From an uncultured Pelagibacteraceae bacterium (GTDB lineage: Bacteria > Pseudomonadota > Alphaproteobacteria > Pelagibacterales > Pelagibacteraceae), in NCBI GenBank assembly GCA_902541285.1, contig CACBQD010000009.1, positions 1 through 64,000 of the forward strand: 64,000 nucleotides of DNA, written 5' to 3'. The translations under genes and the position numbers were made by a program. The notes beneath the pieces are model-generated. The model saw only the letters and a program-made list of their open reading frames with translations, did not search any database and had not been told where the DNA came from. The stretch's first letter is position 1. Each line of letters begins with the position of its first letter. Positions 1-8,034 of the stretch are shown here, one piece after another.

Positions 1-1085
1 GTCAACTGGATAAGAAACATCTCAACTAATAAATTTGGATTAGCAACTATATTTATTTCTTTTAAAGTTTTTAAAGTAAATTCCCAAAATAATAATAAAG
101 CGTTTGGATCTATTTCTTTTGATAAAGATTTGATTTTTTTGTAATCACTGTCATTCAAATCAAAATTATTTCCTTCATTTTGTATGTGTGATATATTCTT
201 TAAATAATATAATATTTCCAAGAAATCATTTAAAAATAAGTTAGGTTCAATGCCTGAATTGTATAAATTCCTGTAACAATCTATTATTTTTTTTTCACCA
301 CCTAAAAAGATTATTTCTAATAATTCTATGTATGCACTTTTATTGACATAGCCAAAGATTTTTTGAGCATCCTCAAATGTTAGCAAATTCTCATTATTAG
401 AAATAGTTGCTCTATCTAGTAAAGATAATGCATCCCTAACAGAGCCCTCTGATAATTTGACTATTAATTTAATTGCATTATCCTCAATATTCCTCTTTTC
501 TTTTCTTGTTATATTTTTTAAATAAACAAAAAGTTCTTCAGACCTAACTCTAGATAAATCATACCTTTGGCATCTGGATATAACAGTAATAGGAATTTTT
601 TTTACTTCAGTGGTTGCAAATATAAATTTTAAATACTTTGGAGGTTCTTCCAATGTTTTAAGTAATGCATTAAATGCTTGTTTGCTTAGCATATGCACTT
701 CATCAATTATAAAAATTTTAAACTTCGCAACTGTTGGTGGATATCTAGAAAATTCTATTAGCTCCCTAACATCATCAACTCCTGTTTTACTTGCTGCATC
801 TATTTCAAGAACATCAATATGATTAGAATTTGCTATTGGATCACATTGATTACATTTTTCTTTACACATATTCTCGATTGCATTTTGACAATTCAATGCT
901 TTAGCAACAATTCTGGCAAAGGTGGTCTTTCCAATTCCCCTAATGCCAGTAAACAAAAAAGCATTAGCTGAATTATTATTTTTAATTGAATTATAAATTG
1001 TTGTGGCAATTTCTTCTTGTCCAATCAAATCATTAAATGTTTGAGGTCTATATTTTAATGCCAGAATTTGAGATTTTATTGTCAT
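1..1085 (-). CDS. dnaX: DNA polymerase III subunit gamma/tau (5' part; C-terminus outside window)
   Basis: Clamp-loader ATPase of the replicative polymerase. The reading frame opens at the ATG at 1085 and runs off the left edge without a stop, giving about 361 codons. The translation begins MTIKSQILALKYRPQTFNDL, the usual DnaX opening. It then shows a Walker A (GIRGIGKTT), a four-cysteine zinc module (C-x6-C-x3-C-x2-C, roughly 860-895), a DEVHMLS Walker B region and a sensor-1 stretch (FATTEVKK). The missing part would hold the tau-specific C-terminus. The start lies only 4 nt after the SRP RNA 3' end, so the two probably share a transcript. Identity is secure; whether tau and gamma are both made cannot be seen here. 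Confidence 0.96.
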   Translation of the reverse strand, partial: MTIKSQILALKYRPQTFNDLIGQEEIATTIYNSIKNNNSANAFLFTGIRGIGKTTFARIVAKALNCQNAIENMCKEKCNQCDPIANSNHIDVLEIDAASKTGVDDVRELIEFSRYPPTVAKFKIFIIDEVHMLSKQAFNALLKTLEEPPKYLKFIFATTEVKKIPITVISRCQRYDLSRVRSEELFVYLKNITRKEKRNIEDNAIKLIVKLSEGSVRDALSLLDRATISNNENLLTFEDAQKIFGYVNKSAYIELLEIIFLGGEKKIIDCYRNLYNSGIEPNLFLNDFLEILYYLKNISHIQNEGNNFDLNDSDYKKIKSLSKEIDPNALLLFWEFTLKTLKEINIVANPNLLVEMFLIQL

Positions 1086-1089
1086 AACA

Positions 1090-1177
1090 GGAGACCTACC
1101 AACCTGGAAAAAACTCATTACCCTTGCTCTTTTTCAAGTCTGGGGGAGTTCATGGTGATCCCACCTGGAAGGCCTCC
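1090..1177 (-). ncRNA. ffs: Signal recognition particle RNA (4.5S type)
   Basis: Short bacterial SRP RNA that, with Ffh, targets membrane proteins. Read on the minus strand, the 5' end (GGAGGCCTTCC) pairs with the 3' end (GGTAGGTCTCC) apart from a wobble and one mismatch. The conserved domain IV hairpin carries CCCCCAG on one side and AGCAAGGGTAA on the other, as in other alphaproteobacteria. The apical loop reads CTT-GAAA-AAG, so the tetraloop is GAAA closed by A-U pairs rather than the common GGAA closed by G-C pairs. It lies between pheA and dnaX, a typical alphaproteobacterial place. Ends were set by the terminal pairing and are approximate to a few bases. Confidence 0.9.
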
Positions 1178-1183
1178 AAATGT

Positions 1184-1213
1184 ATTATAACAATAATTTT
1201 TTCTAATCTACAA
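1184..1213 (-). promoter_or_regulatory. Candidate sigma-70 promoter of the SRP RNA
   Basis: On the minus strand a perfect TATAAT lies at 1184-1189, six bases before the predicted first base of the SRP RNA at 1177. Upstream is TTGTAG at 1208-1213 with an 18-nt spacer. The site fills the short gap between the pheA stop and the RNA gene, so the SRP RNA and probably dnaX can be transcribed independently of pheA. The -10 is convincing; the -35 is a weak match. Confidence 0.5.
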
Positions 1214-1222
1214 TAAAGTTAA

Positions 1223-2053
1223 TTATTTTTTTTCTCTGAAATTGTGAGCCTTATAAACACCTAGTACGTGCATGTCTTCACAATGAAAAGCCAATTCTTC
1301 TAAAGAATTTTTAATTTTTATTTCATCTAAATGTCCGTCGATATCACATAAAAAGAAAAATGATGAAAATGAATTTTTCTCAGGAAAACTTTGAAGCTTA
1401 GTCATATTTACTCCATTAATTGCGAAACCTGATAGAGCTGAATATAGAGCGGCAGGTTTATCTCTTAATTTAAATAAAAAAGAGGTAATATATTTATTTT
1501 TATCAATTTCAGGCTGTACGATATCTTTTCCCATTATTAAGAATCTTGTATAGTTGTCATTATCATCTTGGATATTCTCTTTTAAAATTTCAAGATTATA
1601 TATTTTAGCACTTAGTTTTGATGCTATTGCAGCCTTGCTTTTATCTTTTGCCTCTGAAATATATTTAGCAGATCCTGCAGTATCTGCTCTTACGTTACCA
1701 GATAGATTACTTTTTTTTAAAAATTCAGAAGCTTGGCTCAATGCTTGAGCATGTGAGTATACGTTTGTAATATCCTTTAATTTTGAACCTTTAATACCAA
1801 TTAGATTATGATTAATTGGAAAAAAGATTTCTTCATAAATATTTAATCTGTATTTAAATATTAAATATTCTACTCCAATATTTCCTGTTGTTTTGTTTGA
1901 CTCTGGTATAATTGCCCTAATATTACTATTTTCAACTGCCCTCTCAAAACATTCATCAAAAGTTTTACATGGAATGGTCTCAATGTTTGGATACAGATAT
2001 TTTGCACAACTCTCACTATAACTACCCGCAATACCTTGATAAACTATCTTCAT
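1223..2053 (-). CDS. pheA: Prephenate dehydratase
   Basis: Converts prephenate to phenylpyruvate in phenylalanine synthesis. The 276-aa protein is the monofunctional form, without a chorismate mutase domain. Residues 1-175 form the dehydratase domain, opening with VYQGIAGSYSE and ending with the catalytic TRF motif (169-171, in NYTRFLIMG). Residues about 187-265 form an ACT domain with GVNMTKLQSFP (214-224), where phenylalanine normally binds. The usual ESRP signature is altered to QSFP; similar changes occur in alphaproteobacterial PheA, so feedback control is plausible but not certain. It lies 4 nt downstream of kdsB on the same strand, suggesting one transcript. Confidence 0.95.
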   Translation of the reverse strand: MKIVYQGIAGSYSESCAKYLYPNIETIPCKTFDECFERAVENSNIRAIIPESNKTTGNIGVEYLIFKYRLNIYEEIFFPINHNLIGIKGSKLKDITNVYSHAQALSQASEFLKKSNLSGNVRADTAGSAKYISEAKDKSKAAIASKLSAKIYNLEILKENIQDDNDNYTRFLIMGKDIVQPEIDKNKYITSFLFKLRDKPAALYSALSGFAINGVNMTKLQSFPEKNSFSSFFFLCDIDGHLDEIKIKNSLEELAFHCEDMHVLGVYKAHNFREKK

Positions 2054-2057
2054 TACA

Positions 2058-2792
2058 TTATTTTTTAAATGATTTTATGTAATCTTCTAGATCTTTTTTT
2101 GTATCAATGCCACTAGAAAAATATTTCGCCAATATTACATTGATTTTTATATTATTATCAATAGCTCTTAGCTGCTCTAGTCTTTCTCTTGTTTCATTTT
2201 TACTTTTTTCAAAATTTACAAATTTTTTTAAAGCTGAATACTTATATAGATATATTCCAAAATGATGATAAATGTTCCTAGAGCTATTTTCTTTAATCAC
2301 TCTTCGAAAATTTAAAGCTTCTGATGCTGAATTATCAGATATCTTATTTTTTGTAATAACTTTTACAATGTTTTCATTATCATAATCTTCTTTTTTCTTA
2401 ATTTTGTATGCTAATGTTGAAATATTGAAGTTATTTTCTTTTGATAATTTATTTAAGTTTCTAATATCTAAGGGATTAATCATTGGTTCATCCCCTTGGA
2501 CATTCAAAATAAAATCTATATCTTTCAAATCTAATTTCTGAGAGGCCTCAAATACTCTATCTGTTCCAGTTGTGTGATTTGTGTCTGTCATTATAAATTT
2601 ACCTCCATTTTTTTTTACTTCTGTGGCAATTTCCTCATCACATGTTGCTACATAAACCTCTCCAATTTGGCTTTGTATAGCTTTTTCATATACATGCATA
2701 ATTAGAGTTTTATTATTAATTTTTATTAATGGCTTTTGAGGGAGTCTTGTTGCTGCTAATCTTGAGGGAATTATTATAATTGAATTGCTCAT
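2058..2792 (-). CDS. kdsB: 3-deoxy-manno-octulosonate cytidylyltransferase
   Basis: Activates KDO with CTP to give CMP-KDO for the lipopolysaccharide inner core, in the cytoplasm. The 244-aa length is normal. The N-terminus has the nucleotide-binding loop (IPSRLAATRLPQKPL, about 7-21). An ATCDEEIA stretch and the NVQGDEPMI metal/nucleotide motif (about 98-106) follow. It heads a two-gene minus-strand unit with pheA, and faces the cytochrome c gene across a 97-nt divergent spacer. A second KDO gene (kdsD) lies 5 kb away in another operon. Confidence 0.96.
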   Translation of the reverse strand: MSNSIIIIPSRLAATRLPQKPLIKINNKTLIMHVYEKAIQSQIGEVYVATCDEEIATEVKKNGGKFIMTDTNHTTGTDRVFEASQKLDLKDIDFILNVQGDEPMINPLDIRNLNKLSKENNFNISTLAYKIKKKEDYDNENIVKVITKNKISDNSASEALNFRRVIKENSSRNIYHHFGIYLYKYSALKKFVNFEKSKNETRERLEQLRAIDNNIKINVILAKYFSSGIDTKKDLEDYIKSFKK

Positions 2793-2806
2793 ATATTCAT
2801 ATTTTA

Positions 2807-2823
2807 TGCGTCTTTGAGACGCA
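2807..2823. promoter_or_regulatory. GC-rich palindrome in the kdsB / cytochrome c divergent spacer
   Basis: A perfect 7-bp inverted repeat, TGCGTCT-ttg-AGACGCA, stands out in an otherwise A+T spacer of 97 nt between two divergent genes. It lies 15 nt upstream of the kdsB start, so it could be an operator or a hairpin at the 5' end of the kdsB mRNA. Its right half, GAGACGCAAAT, recurs exactly at 52547-52557 upstream of gyrB. No known regulator site was recognised. Confidence 0.35.
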
Positions 2824-2889
2824 AATTTATAAATTAAATTTCTTATAAATTTTGTTTAACATGTTATACGACCATATTAAAAAAAAATA

Positions 2890-3429
2890 ATGGATTCATT
2901 TGAAATAAACAAAATTATTGCAGCTGTACTTCTTATTGCACTACTTGTGATTGGAATTGGCAAAATTTCAGATATTGCTTTTCACGTAGATAAACCGGAG
3001 AAATCAGCTTACAAAGTAGATATTCAGGAAAGCAGTCAAATTTCAAATTCAACAGCAGAAAAAATTGAGGAAAAAGTTGATATATCTGCATTACTTGCAT
3101 TAGGAGATGTTTCTCATGGAGAGAAAGTTTTCAAAAAATGTTCTGCTTGTCATTTAGTAAATAAAGGTGGAGAAAATAAAATTGGACCTGCTTTATATGG
3201 TGTAATAGGAAGAAAAGTTGCATCAAAACAAAATTATAAATATTCAAAAGCAATGGCGGCATATGACAAAAATTGGACATTTGAAGAGATGAATGGTTAT
3301 TTAAAAAAACCACAAAGTTATATTAAAGGAACTAAGATGGCATTCGCTGGATTAAGAAAAGAAAAAGACAGAGCATCGGTAATTTTGTATCTTAACCAAA
3401 ATTCAGACAATCCACTACCTTTACCTTAG
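2890..3429 (+). CDS. Membrane-anchored class I cytochrome c (CycM type)
   Basis: Electron carrier held on the periplasmic face by an uncleaved N-terminal helix (about residues 7-25, AAVLLIALLVIGIG). A polar linker of about 45 residues follows, then a mitochondrial-type cytochrome c domain. The heme site is CSACH (84-88) and the likely axial Met is M150 in GTKMAFAGL. Anchored cytochromes of this layout pass electrons from the bc1 complex to the aa3 oxidase in alphaproteobacteria; that role is inferred from the family. The stop overlaps the argF stop from the opposite strand by 9 nt. Length (179 aa) matches the CycM/c552 group. Confidence 0.9.
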   Translation: MDSFEINKIIAAVLLIALLVIGIGKISDIAFHVDKPEKSAYKVDIQESSQISNSTAEKIEEKVDISALLALGDVSHGEKVFKKCSACHLVNKGGENKIGPALYGVIGRKVASKQNYKYSKAMAAYDKNWTFEEMNGYLKKPQSYIKGTKMAFAGLRKEKDRASVILYLNQNSDNPLPLP

Positions 3430-4350
3430 TTTTCCAAAACAATACAATAGAATACTTTTTTGAACATGAACTCTGTTCAGTGCCTGTTGCCAGACATGGG
3501 AATTTTTCCCTAAAAATACACTCTCCTCAACTTCATCTCCTCTTGGCAAGCAATGCAAAAAAATACAATTTTTTTTTGTATATTTAAATATCTCTTTTTT
3601 AATTTTAAATTTTTGAAACTGCTGTTTTTTTCTTTTTTTGTTCACTTTATCATTTAGAGATATTACTTTGTCAGAAAAAATTACGTCTGCACCCATAGCT
3701 GCTTTTTTTGGATCATGATAAATAAAAATTTTTTTCTTATTTTTACTTACCCAATTTTTAACCTTCTTGCCTGGTGCAAATTTTTTTGGACACCCGATAC
3801 TTAATCTAAATGAAAACTTAACGGATGCAGCTATTAAGCTATCTAAAACATTATTGGAATCTCCAATCCAACAAATTTTTAATTTTGATATTGGTTTTTT
3901 TTTAATTTCCTCAACAGTGAAAATATCTGATAATACTTGAGTTGGATGAGATGATGGACTTAAACCATTTATTATTGGGATTGTTAAATGCTTTTGAAAA
4001 TCTTCAATTTTTTTATCATCATCAGTTCTCAACATGAAACCATCACCATACGTAGATAGAATTTTAGCGGTATCCGCAATCGTCTCACCACCTTGCCCGA
4101 GGTGAAGTTCGTTAGATCTAAGTGTCAATGTTCCGCCTCCAAGCTGTTTAATCGCTAAATAAAAGCTTATTCTTGTTCTTGAACTGGCTTTTTCAAACAT
4201 TTGTACTAGCATTTTGCCTTTAAGAGGTGATCCTTTGTCTGGTTCTAAAGTATTTAATTTTTTTCTTTGTTTTTTTCTTTGTTTTGCATCAACAATTATT
4301 TTTCTAAGATCTTTACTTGGAATATCTTTTAAATTTATAAAGTGTTTCAT
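3421..4350 (-). CDS. argF: Ornithine carbamoyltransferase
   Basis: Makes citrulline from ornithine and carbamoyl phosphate in arginine synthesis. The 309-aa protein has the carbamoyl-phosphate loop SSRTR (56-60; the usual form is STRTR), the HPTQ motif in the middle, and HCLPRG near the C-terminus, which carries the ornithine-site cysteine. The start ATG overlaps the argD stop by 4 nt (ATGA-type), so the two are translationally coupled. The product order acetylornithine to ornithine to citrulline matches the gene order, although the deacetylase step is not in the window. Confidence 0.96.
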   Translation of the reverse strand: MKHFINLKDIPSKDLRKIIVDAKQRKKQRKKLNTLEPDKGSPLKGKMLVQMFEKASSRTRISFYLAIKQLGGGTLTLRSNELHLGQGGETIADTAKILSTYGDGFMLRTDDDKKIEDFQKHLTIPIINGLSPSSHPTQVLSDIFTVEEIKKKPISKLKICWIGDSNNVLDSLIAASVKFSFRLSIGCPKKFAPGKKVKNWVSKNKKKIFIYHDPKKAAMGADVIFSDKVISLNDKVNKKRKKQQFQKFKIKKEIFKYTKKNCIFLHCLPRGDEVEESVFLGKNSHVWQQALNRVHVQKSILLYCFGKLR

Positions 4351-5510
4351 TTTATTTCATTACAAACTTTACTAATAATTTTTAAAGCTGTATTAATTTC
4401 TCTCTTTTTGACATTTAATGGGGGTAAAATTCTTATGACGTTTTCAGCTGCTCTAATAGTCAATAATTTATTTTCCATTAATTTTTTTATAAACTCAGTT
4501 TGGTCCTTAAAAAGTTGTAAACCAATTAATAGCCCTACTCCTCTAACTTCTTTAATTACCTTGGGATATTTAATTTTTATTTTATTAAGTTCATGAATAA
4601 AATATTTCGACATTTTATTTACATTAAATAATAAATTCTTATTTATTTGATCTAAAACAGCATTGCCTACTGCCATCGCAAGTGGGTTTCCACCAAATGT
4701 TGAGCCATGTGTACCTGGTACCATAGCTTTAGCAACTTTTTTTGTCATTAAAACTGCACCAATAGGAAAACCACCACCAATTCCTTTTGCTATGGGAACT
4801 ATATCAGGTTTTACATTTGCATACTCGAAGGCAAAAAATTTGCCAGATCTACCAATACCACATTGAACTTCATCTAGTATTAAAAGTATTTTATGTTTAT
4901 CACATAATTTTCTTAATTCTTTAATACAGAAGTCTGGGATTACCTTAATGCCCCCCTCACCGAGAACCGTTTCAATCATAATAGCTGCAGTATTTTTATT
5001 AATCAATTTTTTGAGTGTTTTATGATCACCAAATTCAAAATGATCAAAACCTGGAACTTTTGGTCCAAATCCTTCTGTCATTTTTTTTGATCCGCTTGCA
5101 TGTATTGCTGCAATTGTTCTTCCATGGAATGAATTTTTTATACAAATAATTCTATTTTTATGTTTTTTACCTAATGAGTAAAAATATCTTCTGGCAACTT
5201 TAATTGCTGCCTCTGTAGCTTCGGCTCCACTATTTTGGAAGATAACAGCGTCAGCAAAAGTTTTTTCTGCTAATCTCTTTGCTAATCTTTCTCCCTCTGG
5301 TATTTTAAAAGCATTAGATACATGCCAAAGTTTTTTTGATTGTTTATTTATTGCATTAATAAGTTTTTTATTTGTATGTCCAAGGGAATTTACTGCGATT
5401 CCTTGTACGAAATCTAAATATTTTTTACCATCTGATGCTACTAGAAAACTACCTTTGCCTTTGACAAAAGATAAATTTTTTCTTTTATAATTTGGTGCTA
5501 AAGCGCTCAT
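4347..5510 (-). CDS. argD: Acetylornithine aminotransferase
   Basis: PLP-dependent class III aminotransferase that converts N-acetylglutamate semialdehyde to N-acetylornithine. It may also serve in lysine synthesis as succinyl-diaminopimelate aminotransferase, which would suit the dapD/dapE genes in this window. The 387-aa protein has FQNSGAEATEAAIK (PLP phosphate binding), NSFHGRT, DEVQCGIGRSG and the Schiff-base lysine in PIAKGIGGG (about residue 240). It is first in the argD-argF pair and divergent from gcrA with 162 nt between. Confidence 0.95.
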   Translation of the reverse strand: MSALAPNYKRKNLSFVKGKGSFLVASDGKKYLDFVQGIAVNSLGHTNKKLINAINKQSKKLWHVSNAFKIPEGERLAKRLAEKTFADAVIFQNSGAEATEAAIKVARRYFYSLGKKHKNRIICIKNSFHGRTIAAIHASGSKKMTEGFGPKVPGFDHFEFGDHKTLKKLINKNTAAIMIETVLGEGGIKVIPDFCIKELRKLCDKHKILLILDEVQCGIGRSGKFFAFEYANVKPDIVPIAKGIGGGFPIGAVLMTKKVAKAMVPGTHGSTFGGNPLAMAVGNAVLDQINKNLLFNVNKMSKYFIHELNKIKIKYPKVIKEVRGVGLLIGLQLFKDQTEFIKKLMENKLLTIRAAENVIRILPPLNVKKREINTALKIISKVCNEIK

Positions 5511-5672
5511 ATTTACTTATAATTTTTTTTATTTTATTTGGAAGAGTAATTTACAACCTCAAGTTATAGAATCTTTATTTGTTGAAAAAAAAGAAAAAAA
5601 ACTTGTTTTAAATCAGAATTATGCAACATCATGTGATATAACTGTAATTAAATACTAAATATAGTAACAATA
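5511..5672. other. Spacer between argD and gcrA holding an ATG-less open frame
   Basis: A 162-nt divergent spacer, one of the longest in the window. One plus-strand frame stays open from about 5509 to a TAA at 5655-5657 (about 48 codons) and reads like ordinary protein (for example VIESLFVEKKEKKLVLNQ). It has no ATG, GTG or TTG in frame. It may be a remnant of a deleted gene, or chance. The argD and gcrA promoters must lie here too, but no clear -35/-10 pair was identified. Confidence 0.3.
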
Positions 5673-6167
5673 ATGAGTTGGACAGAAGAAAAAGTTAATA
5701 AATTAAAAGAGATGTGGGGCAAAGGACAAACGGCTAGTCAAATTGCTGAAATTATTGGTGGAGTTTCACGAAATGCAGTAATTGGAAAAGCGCATAGATT
5801 AAATTTATCTTCAAAAATAAAAACGAAGTCATCAAATGTAAACAAAAAAAATTATTCAAATCATAACAACACTCAAATTCAATTTAAGGGTAAAAGGAGT
5901 AAGTTTAAATCACTACTTCTAGACAAAAATTTTGAAGCTGCAAAAAATCTTACTCTAGAGGAACTTACCGAAGACACCTGCAAATATATGGAAGGTAATC
6001 CAAATGAAAAAGATGCTAGTTTTTGTGGAAGAAAAAATGTAGAAAAATTTTCATATTGTCCATTACATTTAATGGTTGTTTTTCAACCAAAAGGAAAAAA
6101 AGAAGAAGTAATAGATAAAGATGAAGAGATGCCTAAGTTTATAGAAAAAAAAATAAAATCAGCTTAG
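5673..6167 (+). CDS. gcrA: Cell-cycle transcription regulator GcrA
   Basis: Alphaproteobacterial regulator that works with sigma-70 RNA polymerase at promoters carrying GANTC sites methylated by CcrM. The N-terminus (SWTEEKVNKLKEMWGKGQ, then the VSRNAVIGKAHRL helix) is the DNA-binding domain. The C-terminal part has the family's cysteine/histidine pattern (CKYMEG, FCGR, YCPLH; about residues 107-145), which contacts RNA polymerase. A Lys/Asn-rich linker joins them. Length 164 aa is normal. It is single-gene, faces argD across 162 nt and overlaps the next minus-strand stop by 4 nt. Whether a CcrM methylase exists cannot be judged from this window. Confidence 0.94.
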   Translation: MSWTEEKVNKLKEMWGKGQTASQIAEIIGGVSRNAVIGKAHRLNLSSKIKTKSSNVNKKNYSNHNNTQIQFKGKRSKFKSLLLDKNFEAAKNLTLEELTEDTCKYMEGNPNEKDASFCGRKNVEKFSYCPLHLMVVFQPKGKKEEVIDKDEEMPKFIEKKIKSA

Positions 6168-6445
6168 TTTATTAATTTATTTTTAGCCTTTTTAAATTCA
6201 TCTTCAGTAATTACACCTTCATTTTTAAGCTTACTTAATTTAATTATTTCGTCCGAAATTTGTACTTTCTTATCGTTGTTATTTTCGACCTCTGAAACAT
6301 CAATATCTCCATTAAAATTTTCACCTTCAACATTATTTTGTATATTTCTTCTTGCTTCAATTCCCATGCTTATAGGTTTAATAGAAAAAAATATTACCGC
6401 AAAAAGTAAAAAGATACATAAACCAATTACTAGATAAGAAAGCAT
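6164..6445 (-). CDS. Small membrane protein with a C-terminal SHOCT domain
   Basis: A 93-aa protein. Residues about 4-24 form one hydrophobic membrane helix (YLVIGLCIFLLFAVIFF). A polar linker follows, and the last 28 residues (IIKLSKLKNEGVITEDEFKK) match the SHOCT short C-terminal domain, an oligomerisation module on many unrelated membrane proteins. Specific function unknown. It lies 1 nt downstream of the NDUFA9-like gene and is probably co-transcribed with it. Confidence 0.75.
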   Translation of the reverse strand: MLSYLVIGLCIFLLFAVIFFSIKPISMGIEARRNIQNNVEGENFNGDIDVSEVENNNDKKVQISDEIIKLSKLKNEGVITEDEFKKAKNKLIN

Positions 6446-6446
6446 T

Positions 6447-7406
6447 TTATTTTTTTATATTATTGTTAATTGCAAACTGTCCACCACTTCTCCAATTATA
6501 ACTATATTTATTGATTTCTTCATCAAAATTCTTTTTGGCATTAAAACCCAAGTCAAAGTTTGTTTTGTATAATCCTGTGCTAACATTATCATATTTTAAT
6601 AGCTTGAGCTGATCTTCAGTCAATAAGGGATTTGGCAACAACTGTAAAAATTTTGCAGTCAGTGATGCTATTTGAATTGGAACAGGTATGAGAAATCTTT
6701 TTTTTTGTATAGATATCAATATTTTTTCAATTATTTCTTTAAATGTCAAAATCTCTGGACCTATACATTCAAGAACTAAGTTGTTATTTTTATTCTCAAC
6801 CGTATTTAGTATTATATCCACTAAGTCACTAACATGAATTGGGTTAAACTTCGTATTTCCATTATAATACAAAGGCATTATTGGCAGTCTGCTTAGCAAT
6901 GTCATAAACTTGGTTGTAAATTTATCATCAACTGAATATACAATTGATGGTTTAAGAATTACAAATTTTTCAAAATTACTTTTAATTTTTATTTCTCCCT
7001 CCAATTTACTTTTTGCGTAATCACTATCTAAAGCATTTTCTATTGCTAAAGAAGACAAATGTATTAATTTTTGAATTCTATTTTTTTTCGCTAATTTCGA
7101 GAGTAAATTTGGAAAATCCGTATGAATTATTTTAAAATCATCCTTTTTTTTTTCATATAGAATTCCAATTAAATTTATACATATTGTGCAATTTTTCATT
7201 AAGTCTTCAATTTTTTTTGCGTCAAAATTTTTTAATTCTATTAATTCCAAATATCCTGGGTTAGCTTGTGTCTTTAGGATGTAACCTGCTCTATGAGTAT
7301 TTCTTGTAACTGCGGTGATTTTATAGTTATTTTGTGATAACTTTCTTATTAAATTTCTTCCGATTTGGCCAGTTGCACCGAAAAGTAGAATTTCTTTCTG
7401 TTTCAT
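6447..7406 (-). CDS. NAD(P)-binding Rossmann protein, complex I NDUFA9-like family
   Basis: Extended short-chain dehydrogenase family member. The nucleotide-binding loop is GATGQIGRNLIRKL (about 9-22). A typical atypical-SDR core follows (LIHLSSLA, then YAKSKLEGE with the Tyr-x3-Lys pair). Alphaproteobacterial proteins of this group resemble the mitochondrial complex I accessory subunit NDUFA9, which binds NADPH but has no known catalytic role. Assignment to that group is inferred from overall resemblance. Its start is only 16 nt from that of the divergent RNase D-like gene, so its promoter must reach into that gene. Confidence 0.8.
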   Translation of the reverse strand: MKQKEILLFGATGQIGRNLIRKLSQNNYKITAVTRNTHRAGYILKTQANPGYLELIELKNFDAKKIEDLMKNCTICINLIGILYEKKKDDFKIIHTDFPNLLSKLAKKNRIQKLIHLSSLAIENALDSDYAKSKLEGEIKIKSNFEKFVILKPSIVYSVDDKFTTKFMTLLSRLPIMPLYYNGNTKFNPIHVSDLVDIILNTVENKNNNLVLECIGPEILTFKEIIEKILISIQKKRFLIPVPIQIASLTAKFLQLLPNPLLTEDQLKLLKYDNVSTGLYKTNFDLGFNAKKNFDEEINKYSYNWRSGGQFAINNNIKK

Positions 7407-7422
7407 ATATATATTCTTAAAA

Positions 7423-8034
7423 ATGAATATAGATATTAAATTACACAGAGAAGATTTGCCAGATCAATTAAACCTGGGTGACAATATATCTGTTGATTGT
7501 GAATTTATGGGCCTGAATGTTGAAAGAGACAAACTTTGCTTGGTTCAAATCTCCGCAGGTAAAAATGATGCCCACATTATAAAACTTAACAGAGAGACCT
7601 ATAATGCTCCAAATCTAAAAAAAATTTTAGAGGATAAAAAAATTAATAAGATATTTCATTATGCTAGAGCAGACTTATTATTTATAAAAAAATATTTAAA
7701 TGTAGAAGTAGCGAATATAAACTGCACAAAAATAATGAGTAAGATTGCCAGGAGTTATAGTGATAAACACGGGTTAAAAGACTTAATTAAAGAATTTACA
7801 GGAAATGACATTAGTAAAAATTTACAATCATCTGACTTTGGAGGAGATTTAACTGAAAAACAATTAAATTATTGTGCTAAGGATGTAATTTATTTACATC
7901 AAATTTACAAAGGTCTAAGTAAAATCTTAATTAGAGAGAAAAGAAATGACTTATATAAAGATACTATAAAATTTATATATAGTAGAGTTAATTTAGATTT
8001 AGCATCTTACACTTCAGATATATGGTCCCATTAA
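7423..8034 (+). CDS. RNase D-like 3'-5' exonuclease
   Basis: DEDDy-type 3'-5' exonuclease of 203 aa. It has Asp and Glu of motif I in VDCEFMGL (about 24-31), Asp of motif II in FHYARADLLF, and a terminal Asp with Tyr in NYCAKDVIYL. It lacks the HRDC domain of full-length RNase D and is the single-domain form common in alphaproteobacteria. The substrate is presumably structured RNA such as tRNA ends, from family knowledge. The stop codon is immediately followed by the ATG of kdsD, so it starts a plus-strand run into the LPS genes. Confidence 0.9.
   Translation: MNIDIKLHREDLPDQLNLGDNISVDCEFMGLNVERDKLCLVQISAGKNDAHIIKLNRETYNAPNLKKILEDKKINKIFHYARADLLFIKKYLNVEVANINCTKIMSKIARSYSDKHGLKDLIKEFTGNDISKNLQSSDFGGDLTEKQLNYCAKDVIYLHQIYKGLSKILIREKRNDLYKDTIKFIYSRVNLDLASYTSDIWSH

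Noticed and set aside
610-822. Plus-strand frame of 70 codons
   Set aside because: Antisense shadow of dnaX; the minus strand reads a clean DnaX with all motifs there.
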